Assembly: GCA_025451035.1 (NCBI GenBank)
Contig: JANWLE010000015.1
Location: 1-64,000 of the forward strand
Length of the DNA stretch: 64,000 bases
From: Solirubrobacteraceae bacterium
Lineage (GTDB): Bacteria; Actinomycetota; Thermoleophilia; Solirubrobacterales; Solirubrobacteraceae
Direction of reading: 5' to 3'
The notes under the pieces were generated by a model that worked only from the letters and a program-made list of their open reading frames with translations, searched no databases and was not told where the DNA came from. How positions within the stretch are numbered: position 1 is the first letter of the stretch; each line of letters opens with the position of its first letter. Below are positions 42,598 through 52,001 of this stretch, one piece after another. Position numbers and translations under genes: made by a program.

Positions 42598-43464
42598 CTA
42601 TTTGTCGAGGTCAAGGGCGATTCGCGCAGCCGCGGTGGGGTCGCGAAAGCTCTCGGTCCCAACCGCGACGAGCGTCGCCCCGACATCGATCAAATCCTGG
42701 GCGTGGCGCGACGTTTGGACGCCGCCCATGCCGATCACGGGGATTTCGACGCGCTCTGTGACCGCGGCGACCTGCGCGAGCGCGACCGGCCTGATCGCCG
42801 CGCCGGACAGGCCCCCGCTGCCGCCTCCCAGCCAGCGCGCGCTCGCTCGCGGCGCACGCCGCGGATCGAGCGCGCTCGCACGCAGCGTGTTGATCAACGA
42901 GACGGCGTCCGCGCCGGCTGACTCGGCCGCCTGGGCGCAGGCGGGGACATCCGAGGCATTGGGGGTCAGCTTGACGATCAGCGGCTTGCTCGTCAGCGGT
43001 CTGAGCGTCGACAGCAGCTTCTGCAGCTGGGCGGGGTCCGCGCCGATGTCAAGGCCGGTCTTGACGTTCGGGCAGGACACGTTCAGCTCGATCGCGGTGA
43101 TCTGTGTGAACTGGGCGCATGCTTCCACCAGCCTCGAGAGTTCCTGCGCAGTGGACCCCATGACGTTGGTGAAGAGCGGCACACCGAGTTTGGCCAGCTG
43201 CGGCAGATCCTCGCTCAGGTAGCGGTCCAGACCCTTGTTGGGCAGTCCGATCGAGTTGATCAACCCGGCCTGCGCCTCCCACAGCCGCGGCGGCGGGTTG
43301 CCCTCCCGCGGCGCGAGCGTGATCGTCTTCGACACGAAGGCCGTGAACGGGAAACGCTCGTACAGCTCATCGCCGAACACCCGTTGCGCGGCGATCGCAT
43401 CGAAGGTCCCGGACCCGTTGATCACCCGGTGGCGCAGATCAAGGCCGCAGAAAGAGACGCTCAC
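42598..43464 (-). CDS. pyrD: Dihydroorotate dehydrogenase, class 1B catalytic subunit
   Basis: The 288-residue FMN barrel oxidises dihydroorotate to orotate. It has INGSGTFD, LINSIGLPNKG, the catalytic Cys131 in ELNVSCPNVKTG, LIVKLTPN and GMGGVQTS. The Cys base and the pyrK partner mark class 1B, which uses NAD. I start at GTG 43464 (GTGA overlap with pyrK); an extension upstream to 43980 is pyrK in another frame. It ends the pyr gene row; pyrF and pyrE are not found in this window. Confidence 0.94.
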   Translation of the reverse strand: MSVSFCGLDLRHRVINGSGTFDAIAAQRVFGDELYERFPFTAFVSKTITLAPREGNPPPRLWEAQAGLINSIGLPNKGLDRYLSEDLPQLAKLGVPLFTNVMGSTAQELSRLVEACAQFTQITAIELNVSCPNVKTGLDIGADPAQLQKLLSTLRPLTSKPLIVKLTPNASDVPACAQAAESAGADAVSLINTLRASALDPRRAPRASARWLGGGSGGLSGAAIRPVALAQVAAVTERVEIPVIGMGGVQTSRHAQDLIDVGATLVAVGTESFRDPTAAARIALDLDK

Positions 43465-44264
43465 GGGCTCGCCCCGGCGTGCTGATCTACCCGCTCGAGC
43501 CTGGCCGCGTCGATCACTGGCCCATCGACGCACACGCGCAGATAGCCATCGCGGCTGGGGACTACGCACCCGAAACAGGCGCCGAAGCCGCACGCCATGC
43601 CTGACTCGAGCGCCAGTTGGGCTGGAAGCTTGCGCCGCTCGCACTCCGCCCTGACCGCCTCGAGCATCGCCGCGGGCCCGCACGCGTACACGACGGCGTG
43701 CGCGTCCTGGTCGAGCTCTCGCTGGAGCAGGTCGAGCACCAGCCCGTGGTGTCCGACCGAGCCGTCGTCGCTCGCCACACGAGCGTCGCGCAACAACTCG
43801 GCTGCCTGTGCCCGCGCGCGGTCGCGGAACCCCAGCAAAGCGAGCGCCTGCGTGCCCTGCTCGAGCAGTGTGTCCTGCCAGATCACAAGCGGCGCGATGC
43901 CAACGCCTCCGCCTACCAGCAGCGCTCGTCGCCCGTCGGCTGGGGCGCTGAAGCCGACGCCGAGCGGCCCGAGCAGCCACATCTCATCACCGACCGTCAG
44001 CTCGTCCAGACGGTTGGTTCCCGGACCGACATCCTCCAGCAAGAACTGCGCCTCGCCGCCAGCGAAACGGGCATAGGAAAACGCTCGCGGCAGGTAGGGG
44101 CGCTCATCCTCTCCTCCTCCCCAGCGTTCGACGCTCTGAAGCATCGCGAACTGACCGGCCACGGGGGCGGGCCCCTCGGGGTCGGCGGCATGCAACACAC
44201 GGTAGGCGCCGACCGTGTCCGAGCGCGTGATCTGCACGGTCCTGCGACCAAAGGGCGCTACCAC
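43461..44264 (-). CDS. pyrK: Dihydroorotate dehydrogenase electron-transfer subunit PyrK
   Basis: The 267-residue iron-sulfur flavoprotein passes electrons from PyrD to NAD. It has the FAD-binding beta barrel (LPRAFSYARF), the NAD-binding part (ALLVGGGVGIAPLV), and the [2Fe-2S] cysteines in ACGFGACFGCVV followed by VCVDGPV. It starts at GTG 44264, 48 bases after carB. It precedes and overlaps pyrD. Confidence 0.93.
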   Translation of the reverse strand: MVAPFGRRTVQITRSDTVGAYRVLHAADPEGPAPVAGQFAMLQSVERWGGGEDERPYLPRAFSYARFAGGEAQFLLEDVGPGTNRLDELTVGDEMWLLGPLGVGFSAPADGRRALLVGGGVGIAPLVIWQDTLLEQGTQALALLGFRDRARAQAAELLRDARVASDDGSVGHHGLVLDLLQRELDQDAHAVVYACGPAAMLEAVRAECERRKLPAQLALESGMACGFGACFGCVVPSRDGYLRVCVDGPVIDAARLERVDQHAGASP

Positions 44265-44312
44265 GCGACGCTCGCTGGGTTCGCCGGCGGGTGCTTTGCG
44301 TGCGCTATCACC

Positions 44313-47300
44313 TCAGGGCACCTTGTTGGCGTCGAACGAGGCATGCAGCTCCTGCAGGCAGAGCACCTGAGGCTCGCCGTCGCGCCGCGCGCTGGCGATC
44401 GCGCGGGCGGCTGAGACGCCCGCCGAGAGTGTCGTCAGGCAAGGAATGCCGCGCTTGACGGCGGCGTTGCGGATCTCCCAGCCGTCGGTACGCGCACCGG
44501 AGCCGGTCGGTGTGTTCACGACGAGGTCGACTTCGCCCCGTTCGATCCAGTCCACGACATGGGGCGAGCCTTCGCCGATCTTGTTCAGCGCCTTGACCGG
44601 CACCCCCATGCGCGCGATCGTCTGGGCAGTGCCGCGCGTGGCGAGGATGCGAAAGCCGCAGTCGTGCAGGAGCTGGGCGATCGCGAACGCGCCGGGCTTA
44701 TCCGAGTCTGTGACCGTGATGAACGCGGTTCCGTCTGATGGCAGCGGCACGCCCGCCGCTGCCTGCGCCTTCGCGAACGCGGTCGGGAAGTCTCGGGCGA
44801 TGCCCATCACCTCGCCGGTCGAGCGCATCTCCGGGCCGAGGAGCATGTCTATCCCGTCGAAGCGGTCAAATGGCAGTACGGCCTCCTTGACCGAGACGTG
44901 GTCGCCAAAGCCGACACCCTCCCGCCCGCGCGGCAACGACAGCTCGGAGATCTTCTCCCCCAGCATGATGCGGCACGCTAGCTTCGCGAGCGGAAGGCCC
45001 ACGGCCTTGGAGACGAAGGGGACGGTGCGCGAGGCGCGCGGGTTGGCCTCGATCACATACAGGCGTCCTTCGTGCACCGCATACTGGACGTTCAGCAAGC
45101 CCACTACGCCGATCTCAAGCGCTAGCCCGCGGGTGGCCTCTCTGATCTGCTCGAGCATCTCCTCGCCCAGGGAGTGCGGCGGCAGCACGCACGCGCTGTC
45201 ACCGGAGTGCACGCCGGCCTCCTCGACGTGCTGCATGATCCCGCCGATCCACACATCCTCGCCGTCGCAGAGCGCGTCCACGTCGACCTCGACCGCGTTC
45301 TCCAGGAAATGGTCCAGGAAGATCTCTCGCTGGGACTCGCCCACCTCTCGTCGCAGATAGTCGGCTAGGCCGTCGCGGGAGTAGACGATCTCCATCGCCC
45401 GGCCGCCCAGGACGTAGGACGGCCGCACCAGCAGCGGGAAGCCGACGCTCTCGCCGGCATCGAGCGCCTCCGTCACAGATTGAGCTGTCGCGTAGGGAGG
45501 CGCCTCATAGCCGAGCCGCTCGAGCAGCGCCCCGAAGCGCCCCCGGTCCTCCGCTAGGTCGATGGCGTCGACGCTCGTGCCGAGCAGCGGTACGCCTGCG
45601 GACGCGAGGCCTGCGGCTAGCTTCAGCGGCGTCTGGCCACCGAACTGCACTATCACGCCGTCGAGCCCCGCCCCGGTGCGCTCCTGCTCGATCACGCCGA
45701 GCACGTCCTCGAGCGTCAGCGGCTCGAAATACAGGCGGTCGGAGGTGTCGTAGTCGGTCGAGACGGTCTCCGGGTTGCAGTTGATCATCACCGCTTCGCG
45801 CCCGGATTCACGGACTGTCATTGCCGCATGCACACAGCAGTAATCGAACTCGATGCCCTGCCCGATCCGGTTCGGACCAGCGCCGAGCACGACCACGGAA
45901 GGCCGCTCGCCGCGACGGACCTCGTGCGCGCACTTTTGCTCCCAGCCGGAGTAGTAGTAGGGGGTGCGCGCGGGGAACTCCGCGGCACACGTGTCCACCG
46001 AGCGGAAGGAGCGCTCCCCCTCAAACGGGTGCTGCTCATCTTCGGCGAGCAGCTTGAACTCTGCCAGGTACCACGGGTCGATCGACGTGCGCTCGTGGAT
46101 TGACTGCACCGGCACGCCACGGCGCAACAGCTCGAGGATCACCTCGAAGCGGTCGTGTCGCGGGGTGGAGAGCTCTTCCAGCAACTGGCTGTCCGATAGG
46201 CCTTTGAAGCTCGCCGGCTTATCCAGCTCGCGCGAGCGCATCGCCTTAGCAAACGCCTGCGTGAAGGTCCGGCCGATCGCCATCACCTCGCCGACCGACT
46301 TCATGTGCGTGGACAGTTCTGTCTCCGCACCCGGGAACTTCTCGAACGCGAAACGGGGCCACTTCACCACGACATAGTCGATCGTCGGCTCGAAGCACGC
46401 AGGCGTCACACCGGTGATGTCGTTTGAGATCTCCTCGAGCAGGTAACCGACCGCCAGGCGCGCGGCGATCTTGGCGATCGGAAAGCCTGTCGCCTTGGAC
46501 GCCAGCGCCGAGGAGCGCGACACGCGGGGGTTCATCTCGATCACAAGGATCTGCTCGGTGAGGGGGTTCACCGCGAACTGCACGTTAGACCCGCCGGTCT
46601 CCACCCCTACCTCGCGGATCACCGCGATCGCCTGGTCGCGCAGACGCTGATACAGCGAGTCGGGAAGCGTCTGTTGCGGGGCGACGGTGACGGAGTCGCC
46701 GGTGTGGACTCCCATTGGGTCGATGTTCTCGATCGAGCAGACGATCACGACGTTGTCGGCACGGTCGCGCATCACCTCGAGCTCGAACTCGCCCCAGCCG
46801 ATCACCGACTGGTCGATGAGGATCTGGCCGATCGGCGAGGTCGCGATGCCGCGGCTGACTATCCGCCTGAACTCCTCCTCGGTGCGGGCTATCCCTCCGC
46901 CGCGCCCGCCGAGTGTGAACGCGGGGCGCACTATGCACGGCAGCCCGATCCGCGGCAGGGCGTCGAGGGCCTCCGTGAGGCCACGCTCGACATCCACCGA
47001 GCCAGTGGTCTGGTCGTAGCCGGAGACGATCGCGTTGGCGGGCATGTGAAGGCCCGCCTTCGTCATCGCCGTGCGGAACAGGTCGCGGTCCTCGGCGCAG
47101 GCGATCGTGTCATAGTTGGCGCCGATCAGCTCCACACTGAGGCGCTCGAGCGTGCCATCGTCGTGCAGCTGCTTAGCGAGGTTCAGCGCCGTCTGGCCAC
47201 CCAGTGTCGGCAGCAGCGCATCGGGGCGCTCGCGTTCGATCACCTGCGTGAGCGGGCCCGGGAGCAGCGGCTCGATGTAGGTCGCGTCGGCGAACTCTGG

Positions 47301-47471
47301 GTCAGTCATTATCGTCGCGGGGTTTGAGTTGACCAGCACGACCTCGTATCCCTCTTCGCGCAGCACCTTGCAGGCCTGCACGCCGGAGTAGTCGAACTCC
47401 GCGGCCTGCCCGATCACGATCGGCCCGGAGCCGAGGATCAGGATCTTGTGGATGTCCTGGCGTCGTGGCAC
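44313..47471 (-). CDS. carB: Carbamoyl-phosphate synthase large subunit
   Basis: The 1052-residue synthase makes carbamoyl phosphate from bicarbonate, ammonia from CarA, and two ATP. It has the duplicated ATP-grasp halves, with [17 protein letters not shown] at the start of the first and [17 protein letters not shown] at the second. [16 protein letters not shown] and [16 protein letters not shown] are paired, and a C-terminal allosteric MGS domain follows. It starts at GTG 47471, overlapping the carA stop by one base (TAGTG). Confidence 0.97.
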   Translation of the reverse strand: MPRRQDIHKILILGSGPIVIGQAAEFDYSGVQACKVLREEGYEVVLVNSNPATIMTDPEFADATYIEPLLPGPLTQVIERERPDALLPTLGGQTALNLAKQLHDDGTLERLSVELIGANYDTIACAEDRDLFRTAMTKAGLHMPANAIVSGYDQTTGSVDVERGLTEALDALPRIGLPCIVRPAFTLGGRGGGIARTEEEFRRIVSRGIATSPIGQILIDQSVIGWGEFELEVMRDRADNVVIVCSIENIDPMGVHTGDSVTVAPQQTLPDSLYQRLRDQAIAVIREVGVETGGSNVQFAVNPLTEQILVIEMNPRVSRSSALASKATGFPIAKIAARLAVGYLLEEISNDITGVTPACFEPTIDYVVVKWPRFAFEKFPGAETELSTHMKSVGEVMAIGRTFTQAFAKAMRSRELDKPASFKGLSDSQLLEELSTPRHDRFEVILELLRRGVPVQSIHERTSIDPWYLAEFKLLAEDEQHPFEGERSFRSVDTCAAEFPARTPYYYSGWEQKCAHEVRRGERPSVVVLGAGPNRIGQGIEFDYCCVHAAMTVRESGREAVMINCNPETVSTDYDTSDRLYFEPLTLEDVLGVIEQERTGAGLDGVIVQFGGQTPLKLAAGLASAGVPLLGTSVDAIDLAEDRGRFGALLERLGYEAPPYATAQSVTEALDAGESVGFPLLVRPSYVLGGRAMEIVYSRDGLADYLRREVGESQREIFLDHFLENAVEVDVDALCDGEDVWIGGIMQHVEEAGVHSGDSACVLPPHSLGEEMLEQIREATRGLALEIGVVGLLNVQYAVHEGRLYVIEANPRASRTVPFVSKAVGLPLAKLACRIMLGEKISELSLPRGREGVGFGDHVSVKEAVLPFDRFDGIDMLLGPEMRSTGEVMGIARDFPTAFAKAQAAAGVPLPSDGTAFITVTDSDKPGAFAIAQLLHDCGFRILATRGTAQTIARMGVPVKALNKIGEGSPHVVDWIERGEVDLVVNTPTGSGARTDGWEIRNAAVKRGIPCLTTLSAGVSAARAIASARRDGEPQVLCLQELHASFDANKVP

Positions 47472-48601
47472 TAGCGGCGGGCCTCTTGGATCCGTTGCAG
47501 GAAGCGGTCGAACAGGTAGAGGCTGTCGTGCGGGCCGGGGCCGGCCTCCGGGTGGTACTGGACGGTACCGCCGGGGACGTCCAGGAGCTCAAGGCCCTCG
47601 ACAGTGCGGTCATAGAGGTTCACGTGCGAGAGCGCCGCGGCGCCGAAGTCGGTTTCCCAGCGCACGGGCTCGTCACGCTCGAGCGTGCGCACGCCGCCGG
47701 GACCGAGGACGGCGAAACCGTGGTTCTGGGAGGTGATCTCGACCCGTCCGCTCTGCAGGTCCTTCACGGGATGGTTGGACCCGTGGTGCCCGAATGGCAG
47801 CTTGAAGGTGTCCAGGCCGACGGCGCGGCACAGCAGCTGGTGGCCGAGGCAGATCCCCCAGACTGGACGCTTGCCCACCAGTTCCCGCACGGTCTGCACC
47901 ACGTAGTCGAGCGCGGCCGGGTCGCCGGGCCCGTTGGAGAGAAAGACAGCGTCGGGGTCCTCGGCGAGGAGATCCTGCGCGCTGGAGGTGCACGGGTGCA
48001 GTGTCACGCGCGCACCGCGGGCCAGCAGGTTGCGCACGATCGAGCCCTTGATGCCGGTGTCGAGCACGGCGATGCGGGGGCCATCGCCCTGGCCGTGGCT
48101 GGTCCTCTCGCGCGGCGTCACCACACGCGCGAGGTCCTGTCCTGTCATCGGCGGCTCGGCGTCGATCAGCGCGCGCGCCTCGTATTCGCTGATCTCGGCA
48201 GGGAAGAGGCCGCCGCGCATCGCGCCAGCCTCGCGAATGTGGCGCACCAGCGACCTGGTGTCTACACCGGTGATCGCCGGAAGGCCGTGATCGGCCAGCC
48301 AGTCAAGCCAGCCGCCCTCCGCCGAGGGGGCATCCTCGCGGTTGACCGCGGCGCGCATGATCGCCGCGCGCGCCCAAGGGCGCTCTGACTCCATCGCCTG
48401 GGAGTTCACGCCGTAGTTGCCGATGTGCGGGTATGTGAACGTGATCAGCTGCCCGGCGAAGGACGGGTCGGACATCGACTCCTGGTAGCCGGACATCCCG
48501 GTCGTGAAGACGATCTCCCCCACCGCGTGACCGTGGGCTGCGCACGCCTGGCCGTCAAAACGGGTGCCGTCCTCGAGCAGCACATACGCCCGTCTGCTCA
48601 C
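47471..48601 (-). CDS. carA: Carbamoyl-phosphate synthase small subunit
   Basis: The 376-residue glutaminase subunit has the N-terminal CPSase domain ([25 protein letters not shown]) and a class I amidotransferase domain with Cys in [10 protein letters not shown] and His/Glu in [13 protein letters not shown] start at GTG 48601, giving a GTGA overlap with the hydrolase gene upstream; a reading to 48838 lies in that gene's shadow. Together with carB it feeds both pyrimidine and arginine synthesis. Confidence 0.95.
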   Translation of the reverse strand: MSRRAYVLLEDGTRFDGQACAAHGHAVGEIVFTTGMSGYQESMSDPSFAGQLITFTYPHIGNYGVNSQAMESERPWARAAIMRAAVNREDAPSAEGGWLDWLADHGLPAITGVDTRSLVRHIREAGAMRGGLFPAEISEYEARALIDAEPPMTGQDLARVVTPRERTSHGQGDGPRIAVLDTGIKGSIVRNLLARGARVTLHPCTSSAQDLLAEDPDAVFLSNGPGDPAALDYVVQTVRELVGKRPVWGICLGHQLLCRAVGLDTFKLPFGHHGSNHPVKDLQSGRVEITSQNHGFAVLGPGGVRTLERDEPVRWETDFGAAALSHVNLYDRTVEGLELLDVPGGTVQYHPEAGPGPHDSLYLFDRFLQRIQEARR

Positions 48602-49122
48602 TTGATCAGCCCCTGGACTGCCTTGAACTCTGGGGTGCCGGCTCGCTCCAAGAGCTCGAACAGAACGGACTCGACCGTCGTGACGGTCGCCCCGGCCCGC
48701 TGCAGGCGCTCCAGTGCACGGTCGCTGTCTGCCTGGTGGCGTGAGCCGACGGCGTCCGCGGGAACGTGCACTTCTACCCCGCTCGAGAGGAGGTCGTGCA
48801 CGGTCTGCGAGACGCAGACATGCGTCTCGATCCCGCACACGATCACCTGATCGCGCTGCGCGAGATCAAAGCCATCTGCGCGTGCCGCGGAGAAAACTGT
48901 CTTTTCGATCCGCGGCTCACTCTCTAGCCCCACCTCGGGCACGGTGTGACCCAGCCCCTGCGGATACTGCTCGCTGATAAGCCGCGGGACTCCGAGGATG
49001 CGCGCGGCGGCCAGCAGCTTCGCCGTGGCCGCGGCGACCCGCGTGAACGACGCGTATGACCGGAAGGCCTCTTGCACATCGATCACCAGCAACCCCGCGC
49101 GCTCTCGCTGCAACAGGCTCAT
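48598..49122 (-). CDS. Isochorismatase-family cysteine hydrolase inside the pyr operon
   Basis: The 174-residue protein has the complete catalytic triad: Asp15 in LLVIDVQEAF, Lys74 in RIEKTVFSA and Cys103 in CGIETHVCVSQT with the cis-peptide before it. The family includes nicotinamidases, N-carbamoylsarcosine amidases, biuret and ureidoacrylate hydrolases, and many of unknown substrate. Sequence resembles the YcaC-like group. I use ATG 49122 (ATGA overlap with pyrC); it overlaps carA by four bases too. Being coupled on both sides to carbamoyl-using pathway genes suggests a related amide or carbamoyl substrate, which is inference. Confidence 0.88.
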   Translation of the reverse strand: MSLLQRERAGLLVIDVQEAFRSYASFTRVAAATAKLLAAARILGVPRLISEQYPQGLGHTVPEVGLESEPRIEKTVFSAARADGFDLAQRDQVIVCGIETHVCVSQTVHDLLSSGVEVHVPADAVGSRHQADSDRALERLQRAGATVTTVESVLFELLERAGTPEFKAVQGLIK

Positions 49123-50465
49123 ACGGACACCACCGAGAAGGCGCGCTCGCGGTAGGCGACGGCGCCGTCGGCGATCGTCAGAAGCACTCGCCCGCGCAGC
49201 CGCCGTCCTGCAAAGCAACAGTTATCGGAGCGGCTCTCCCACCCCTGCTCGCCGGCGACCCACTCCGCGTCAAGGTCGATCAGCGTGAGGTTCGCGGGCT
49301 GGCCGACCTCCACGGCGAACACCGGCAGGTCAAACAGCGCCGCTCCCGCAGTCATGCGACGGACCAACAGGTCGAGGTCGATCACGCCCGGGAGGACCAG
49401 CTGCGTATACAGCGCGGCGAAAGCGGTCTCCAGGCCAGTGGTCCCCATCGGCGCCTGCTCGAATGGGACCTCCTTTTCGTCGCGGGCGTGCGGCGCGTGG
49501 TCGGTCGCGACGCAGTCGATCGTCCCATCGCGCAGCCCCTCGATCAGCGCCTCGCGGTCCTCCTCGCCGCAGAGCGGCGGGTTGACCTTCATGCGGGTGT
49601 CGAGCTTCAGGACGTCGCGGTCGCTCAGCAGCAGATGGTGCGGAGTCACCTCTGCGCTGACCCGTATGCCGTCCGCCTTTGCGGCCGCCACGGCATGCAC
49701 AGAGGAGGCGCAGCTGAGGTGCTGGAAGTGCACCCGCCCGTTCTCGTAGGCGGCGAGCGCCGCGTCGCGTGCGACCATCGTCGACTCCGAGACGCTCGGG
49801 ATTCCGCGCACGCCGAGCCTCGCGCTGACCTCCCCCTCGTGCATGCTGCCGCCGCGCGACAGCGACGGATCCTCCTCGTGCAGGCTCAACACTCCGCCGC
49901 ACAGACGCTGGTAGGCGAGCGCCCTGCGCAGCATTCCCGCGCTCGCGACGGGGTGACCGTCGTCGGTGAAGCCGACGGCGCCCAGCTCGCGCAGCTCCTG
50001 CATGTCGGTCAGCTCCTCCCCGGCCAAGCCGCGGGTGATCGCCCCCATAAAGCCGATGGGCACGCGCGCCTCGCGCGCGGCGCTCTCGCGCAGCGAGCGC
50101 AACAGCGGCCCCGAGTCCGTCACCGGGTCGGTGTTCGGCATCGCGATCACCGCGGCGAAGCCACCGGCGGCGGCGGCCCGAGTACCGGTTTCCAGATCCT
50201 CCTTGTGCTCCTGGCCGGGGGTGCGCAGATGCACGTGCGGGTCAAAGAAAGCCGGCAGCAGATGACGGCCTTTGCCGTCGAGCAGCTCGAACCCGTCCTT
50301 GGCCTCCAGGGTCAAGGCGGCGGCGATCTCGGCGATCTCGCCTTCGCGCACGAGCACGTCCTTGCGCGCGTCGAGCCCCCGCCAAGGGTCGAACAGGTGA
50401 ACGTCTCGCAGCAGCATCGAAGCCGCGCGGTGCGGTCCATGGATCAGCGGTGGGCTCGCCATCAC
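49119..50465 (-). CDS. pyrC: Dihydroorotase, class I
   Basis: The 448-residue amidohydrolase cyclises carbamoyl-aspartate. Metal ligands are His77 and His79 in FDPHVHLRTPG, later His residues near VTPHHLLLSD and HFQHLS, and the Asp in ATDHAPHA. It begins GTG-ATG at 50465, coupled to the pyrB stop (GTGA). Next comes the isochorismatase-family gene. Confidence 0.94.
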   Translation of the reverse strand: MMASPPLIHGPHRAASMLLRDVHLFDPWRGLDARKDVLVREGEIAEIAAALTLEAKDGFELLDGKGRHLLPAFFDPHVHLRTPGQEHKEDLETGTRAAAAGGFAAVIAMPNTDPVTDSGPLLRSLRESAAREARVPIGFMGAITRGLAGEELTDMQELRELGAVGFTDDGHPVASAGMLRRALAYQRLCGGVLSLHEEDPSLSRGGSMHEGEVSARLGVRGIPSVSESTMVARDAALAAYENGRVHFQHLSCASSVHAVAAAKADGIRVSAEVTPHHLLLSDRDVLKLDTRMKVNPPLCGEEDREALIEGLRDGTIDCVATDHAPHARDEKEVPFEQAPMGTTGLETAFAALYTQLVLPGVIDLDLLVRRMTAGAALFDLPVFAVEVGQPANLTLIDLDAEWVAGEQGWESRSDNCCFAGRRLRGRVLLTIADGAVAYRERAFSVVSV

Positions 50466-51400
50466 GCCAGTTGCGGCTCGGGTGCCTGCGAGGGGTTGCG
50501 CTCCGGCGTGCCCGCCAGCAGCTCATACAGGACCGCCATCCGCACGACGACGCCCGCTTCGACCTGGGCGGTTATGAGCGCGCGCGGGGAGTCGATCACC
50601 TCGCCGGAGAGCTCGATGCCACGGTTGACCGGCCCTGGGTGCATGAGAACCTGTCGAGCCGACAGGCGCCGCGCGTTGATCTGGTAGCAGGCGACATACT
50701 CGCGTAGCGAAGGCAGCGAGGACTCGATCATTCGCTCGCGTTGCATGCGCAGCGCATAGACGACATCCGCGCCCGTGATCTCCTCCAGCGAGTAGCGCAC
50801 CTCGCAGCCGAGCGCCTCGATCCCGCGGGGGATCAGCGTCGGCGGGCCCGCGACGGTGACCTTCGCGCCCATCTTCTGGAAGGCGAGGATGTTCGAGCGT
50901 GCAACCCGTGAGTGGGTGATATCGCCAACGATCCAGATGCTCGCCCCGCTTATCTCGCCGAGATGGCGTCGCAGCGTGTAGACGTCGAGCAGCGCCTGGG
51001 TCGGGTGCTCGTGCTTGCCGTCGCCGGCGTTCACGACCGCGGCGCTGCACCAGCGGGAGATCAGCTCGGCTGCGCCAGCCCACGGGGTGCGCAGCACGAT
51101 CGCGTCGGGCTTGTGTGCGCTGAGCGTGAGCACGGTGTCCTTCAGCGACTCGCCCTTCTCGACGCTCGATCCGCTGGAGGCGAAGTTGACGACGTCGGCG
51201 GACAGTCGCTTGGCGGCGATTTCGAAAGAGCTGCGCGTGCGGGTCGACGCCTCGTAAAAGAGGTTGAGCACCATCCGCCCACGCAGCGTCGGCACCTTCT
51301 TGATTTCGCGGTCGGACACCTCGGCGAAGCGTTCTGCTTGCTCCACGATGCGCTCTATCGCCGCGCGGTCGAGATCCTCGATCGAAAGCAGGTGGTTCAC
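50462..51400 (-). CDS. pyrB: Aspartate carbamoyltransferase catalytic subunit
   Basis: The 312-residue transferase makes carbamoyl-aspartate. Carbamoyl phosphate is held by STRTRSSFE (near residues 54-62), and the 80s-loop segment SSVEKGESLKDT, HPTQALLDVYTL and VAGPPTLIPRG are present. No regulatory PyrI subunit is encoded nearby. It starts at GTG 51400, overlapping the pyrR stop by four bases. Confidence 0.95.
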   Translation of the reverse strand: MNHLLSIEDLDRAAIERIVEQAERFAEVSDREIKKVPTLRGRMVLNLFYEASTRTRSSFEIAAKRLSADVVNFASSGSSVEKGESLKDTVLTLSAHKPDAIVLRTPWAGAAELISRWCSAAVVNAGDGKHEHPTQALLDVYTLRRHLGEISGASIWIVGDITHSRVARSNILAFQKMGAKVTVAGPPTLIPRGIEALGCEVRYSLEEITGADVVYALRMQRERMIESSLPSLREYVACYQINARRLSARQVLMHPGPVNRGIELSGEVIDSPRALITAQVEAGVVVRMAVLYELLAGTPERNPSQAPEPQLA

Positions 51401-51951
51401 GGCGTGGGCGCTCCGTTGGCGGAGGCGATCGTCACCGCGTCGTGGCCGTCGAGCTCGCGCACCTGCACGTTGACGCGCTCTTCGCGTGAGGTGGGCAGGT
51501 TCTTGCCGACATAGTCTGGGCGGATCGGCAGCTCGCGGTGGCCGCGGTCGGCGAGCACGGCGAGCTGAACGCGCTCGGGGCGTCCGTAGTCGAACAGGGC
51601 CTCGATCGCGGCTCGCACGGTGCGGCCGGTGTAGAGCACGTCGTCGACGACCACCACGGTTCTGGCCGTCACGTCGAACTCGATGTGCGAGGCGTGCAGC
51701 ACCGGCGCTCCCGGCCTGCGCGCGACGTCGTCACGGTAGAAGCCGATGTCGAGGTCACCGAGCGGGATCTCGGCCGACAGCAGCTCGCGCAGCTGGCGCT
51801 GCAAGCGGTTTGCCAGATACGCCCCGCGACGGTGAATGCCGACGATGGCGAGATTCTCTGCGCGCGGGTTGCGCTCGGCTATCTCGTGCGCAATGCGCGT
51901 CAGCGCCCGCCGCACCCCATCCCCGTCGAGGACGATCTTCTGCTTGCTCAT
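51397..51951 (-). CDS. pyrR: PyrR, pyrimidine operon RNA-binding regulator / uracil phosphoribosyltransferase
   Basis: The 184-residue protein has the PRPP-binding loop VVVVDDVLYTGRT and family segments VGIHRRGAYLANRL and LPIRPDYVGKNLPTS. PyrR binds a conserved pyr mRNA loop when UMP is high. ATG 51951 is used because the ribosome binding site GGAAGGG sits just before it, inside the PyrR loop at 51952-51987. PyrR therefore probably represses its own and the whole operon's translation. It is the first gene of pyrR-pyrB-pyrC-hydrolase-carA-carB-pyrK-pyrD. Confidence 0.95.
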   Translation of the reverse strand: MSKQKIVLDGDGVRRALTRIAHEIAERNPRAENLAIVGIHRRGAYLANRLQRQLRELLSAEIPLGDLDIGFYRDDVARRPGAPVLHASHIEFDVTARTVVVVDDVLYTGRTVRAAIEALFDYGRPERVQLAVLADRGHRELPIRPDYVGKNLPTSREERVNVQVRELDGHDAVTIASANGAPTP

Positions 51952-51987
51952 AACCCTTCCTGGCCTCACTGGACCGGATTAAAGGAA
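51952..51987 (-). promoter_or_regulatory. PyrR-binding RNA loop over the pyrR ribosome binding site
   Basis: The leader contains TTCCTTTAA, the conserved loop TCCAGTGAGG closed by GG/CC, and GGAAGGG. This is the known PyrR loop (Bacillus sites read TCCAGAGAGG with CTTTAA before it). The 3' arm contains the Shine-Dalgarno bases of pyrR, so PyrR-UMP binding would hide them, as shown for mycobacterial pyr mRNA. A TACAGT element at 52001-51996 could be the -10, giving a leader of about 35 bases. Confidence 0.85.
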
Positions 51988-52001
51988 CTTGCCGGACTGT
52001 A

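Noticed and set aside
43465-43980. N-terminal extension of pyrD
   Set aside because: The extension is arginine-rich and out of frame with pyrK, whose motifs are certain. GTG 43464 with GTGA overlap is the natural start.
48602-48838. N-terminal extension of carA
   Set aside because: It lies in the isochorismatase-family gene in another frame and lacks homology to CarA.
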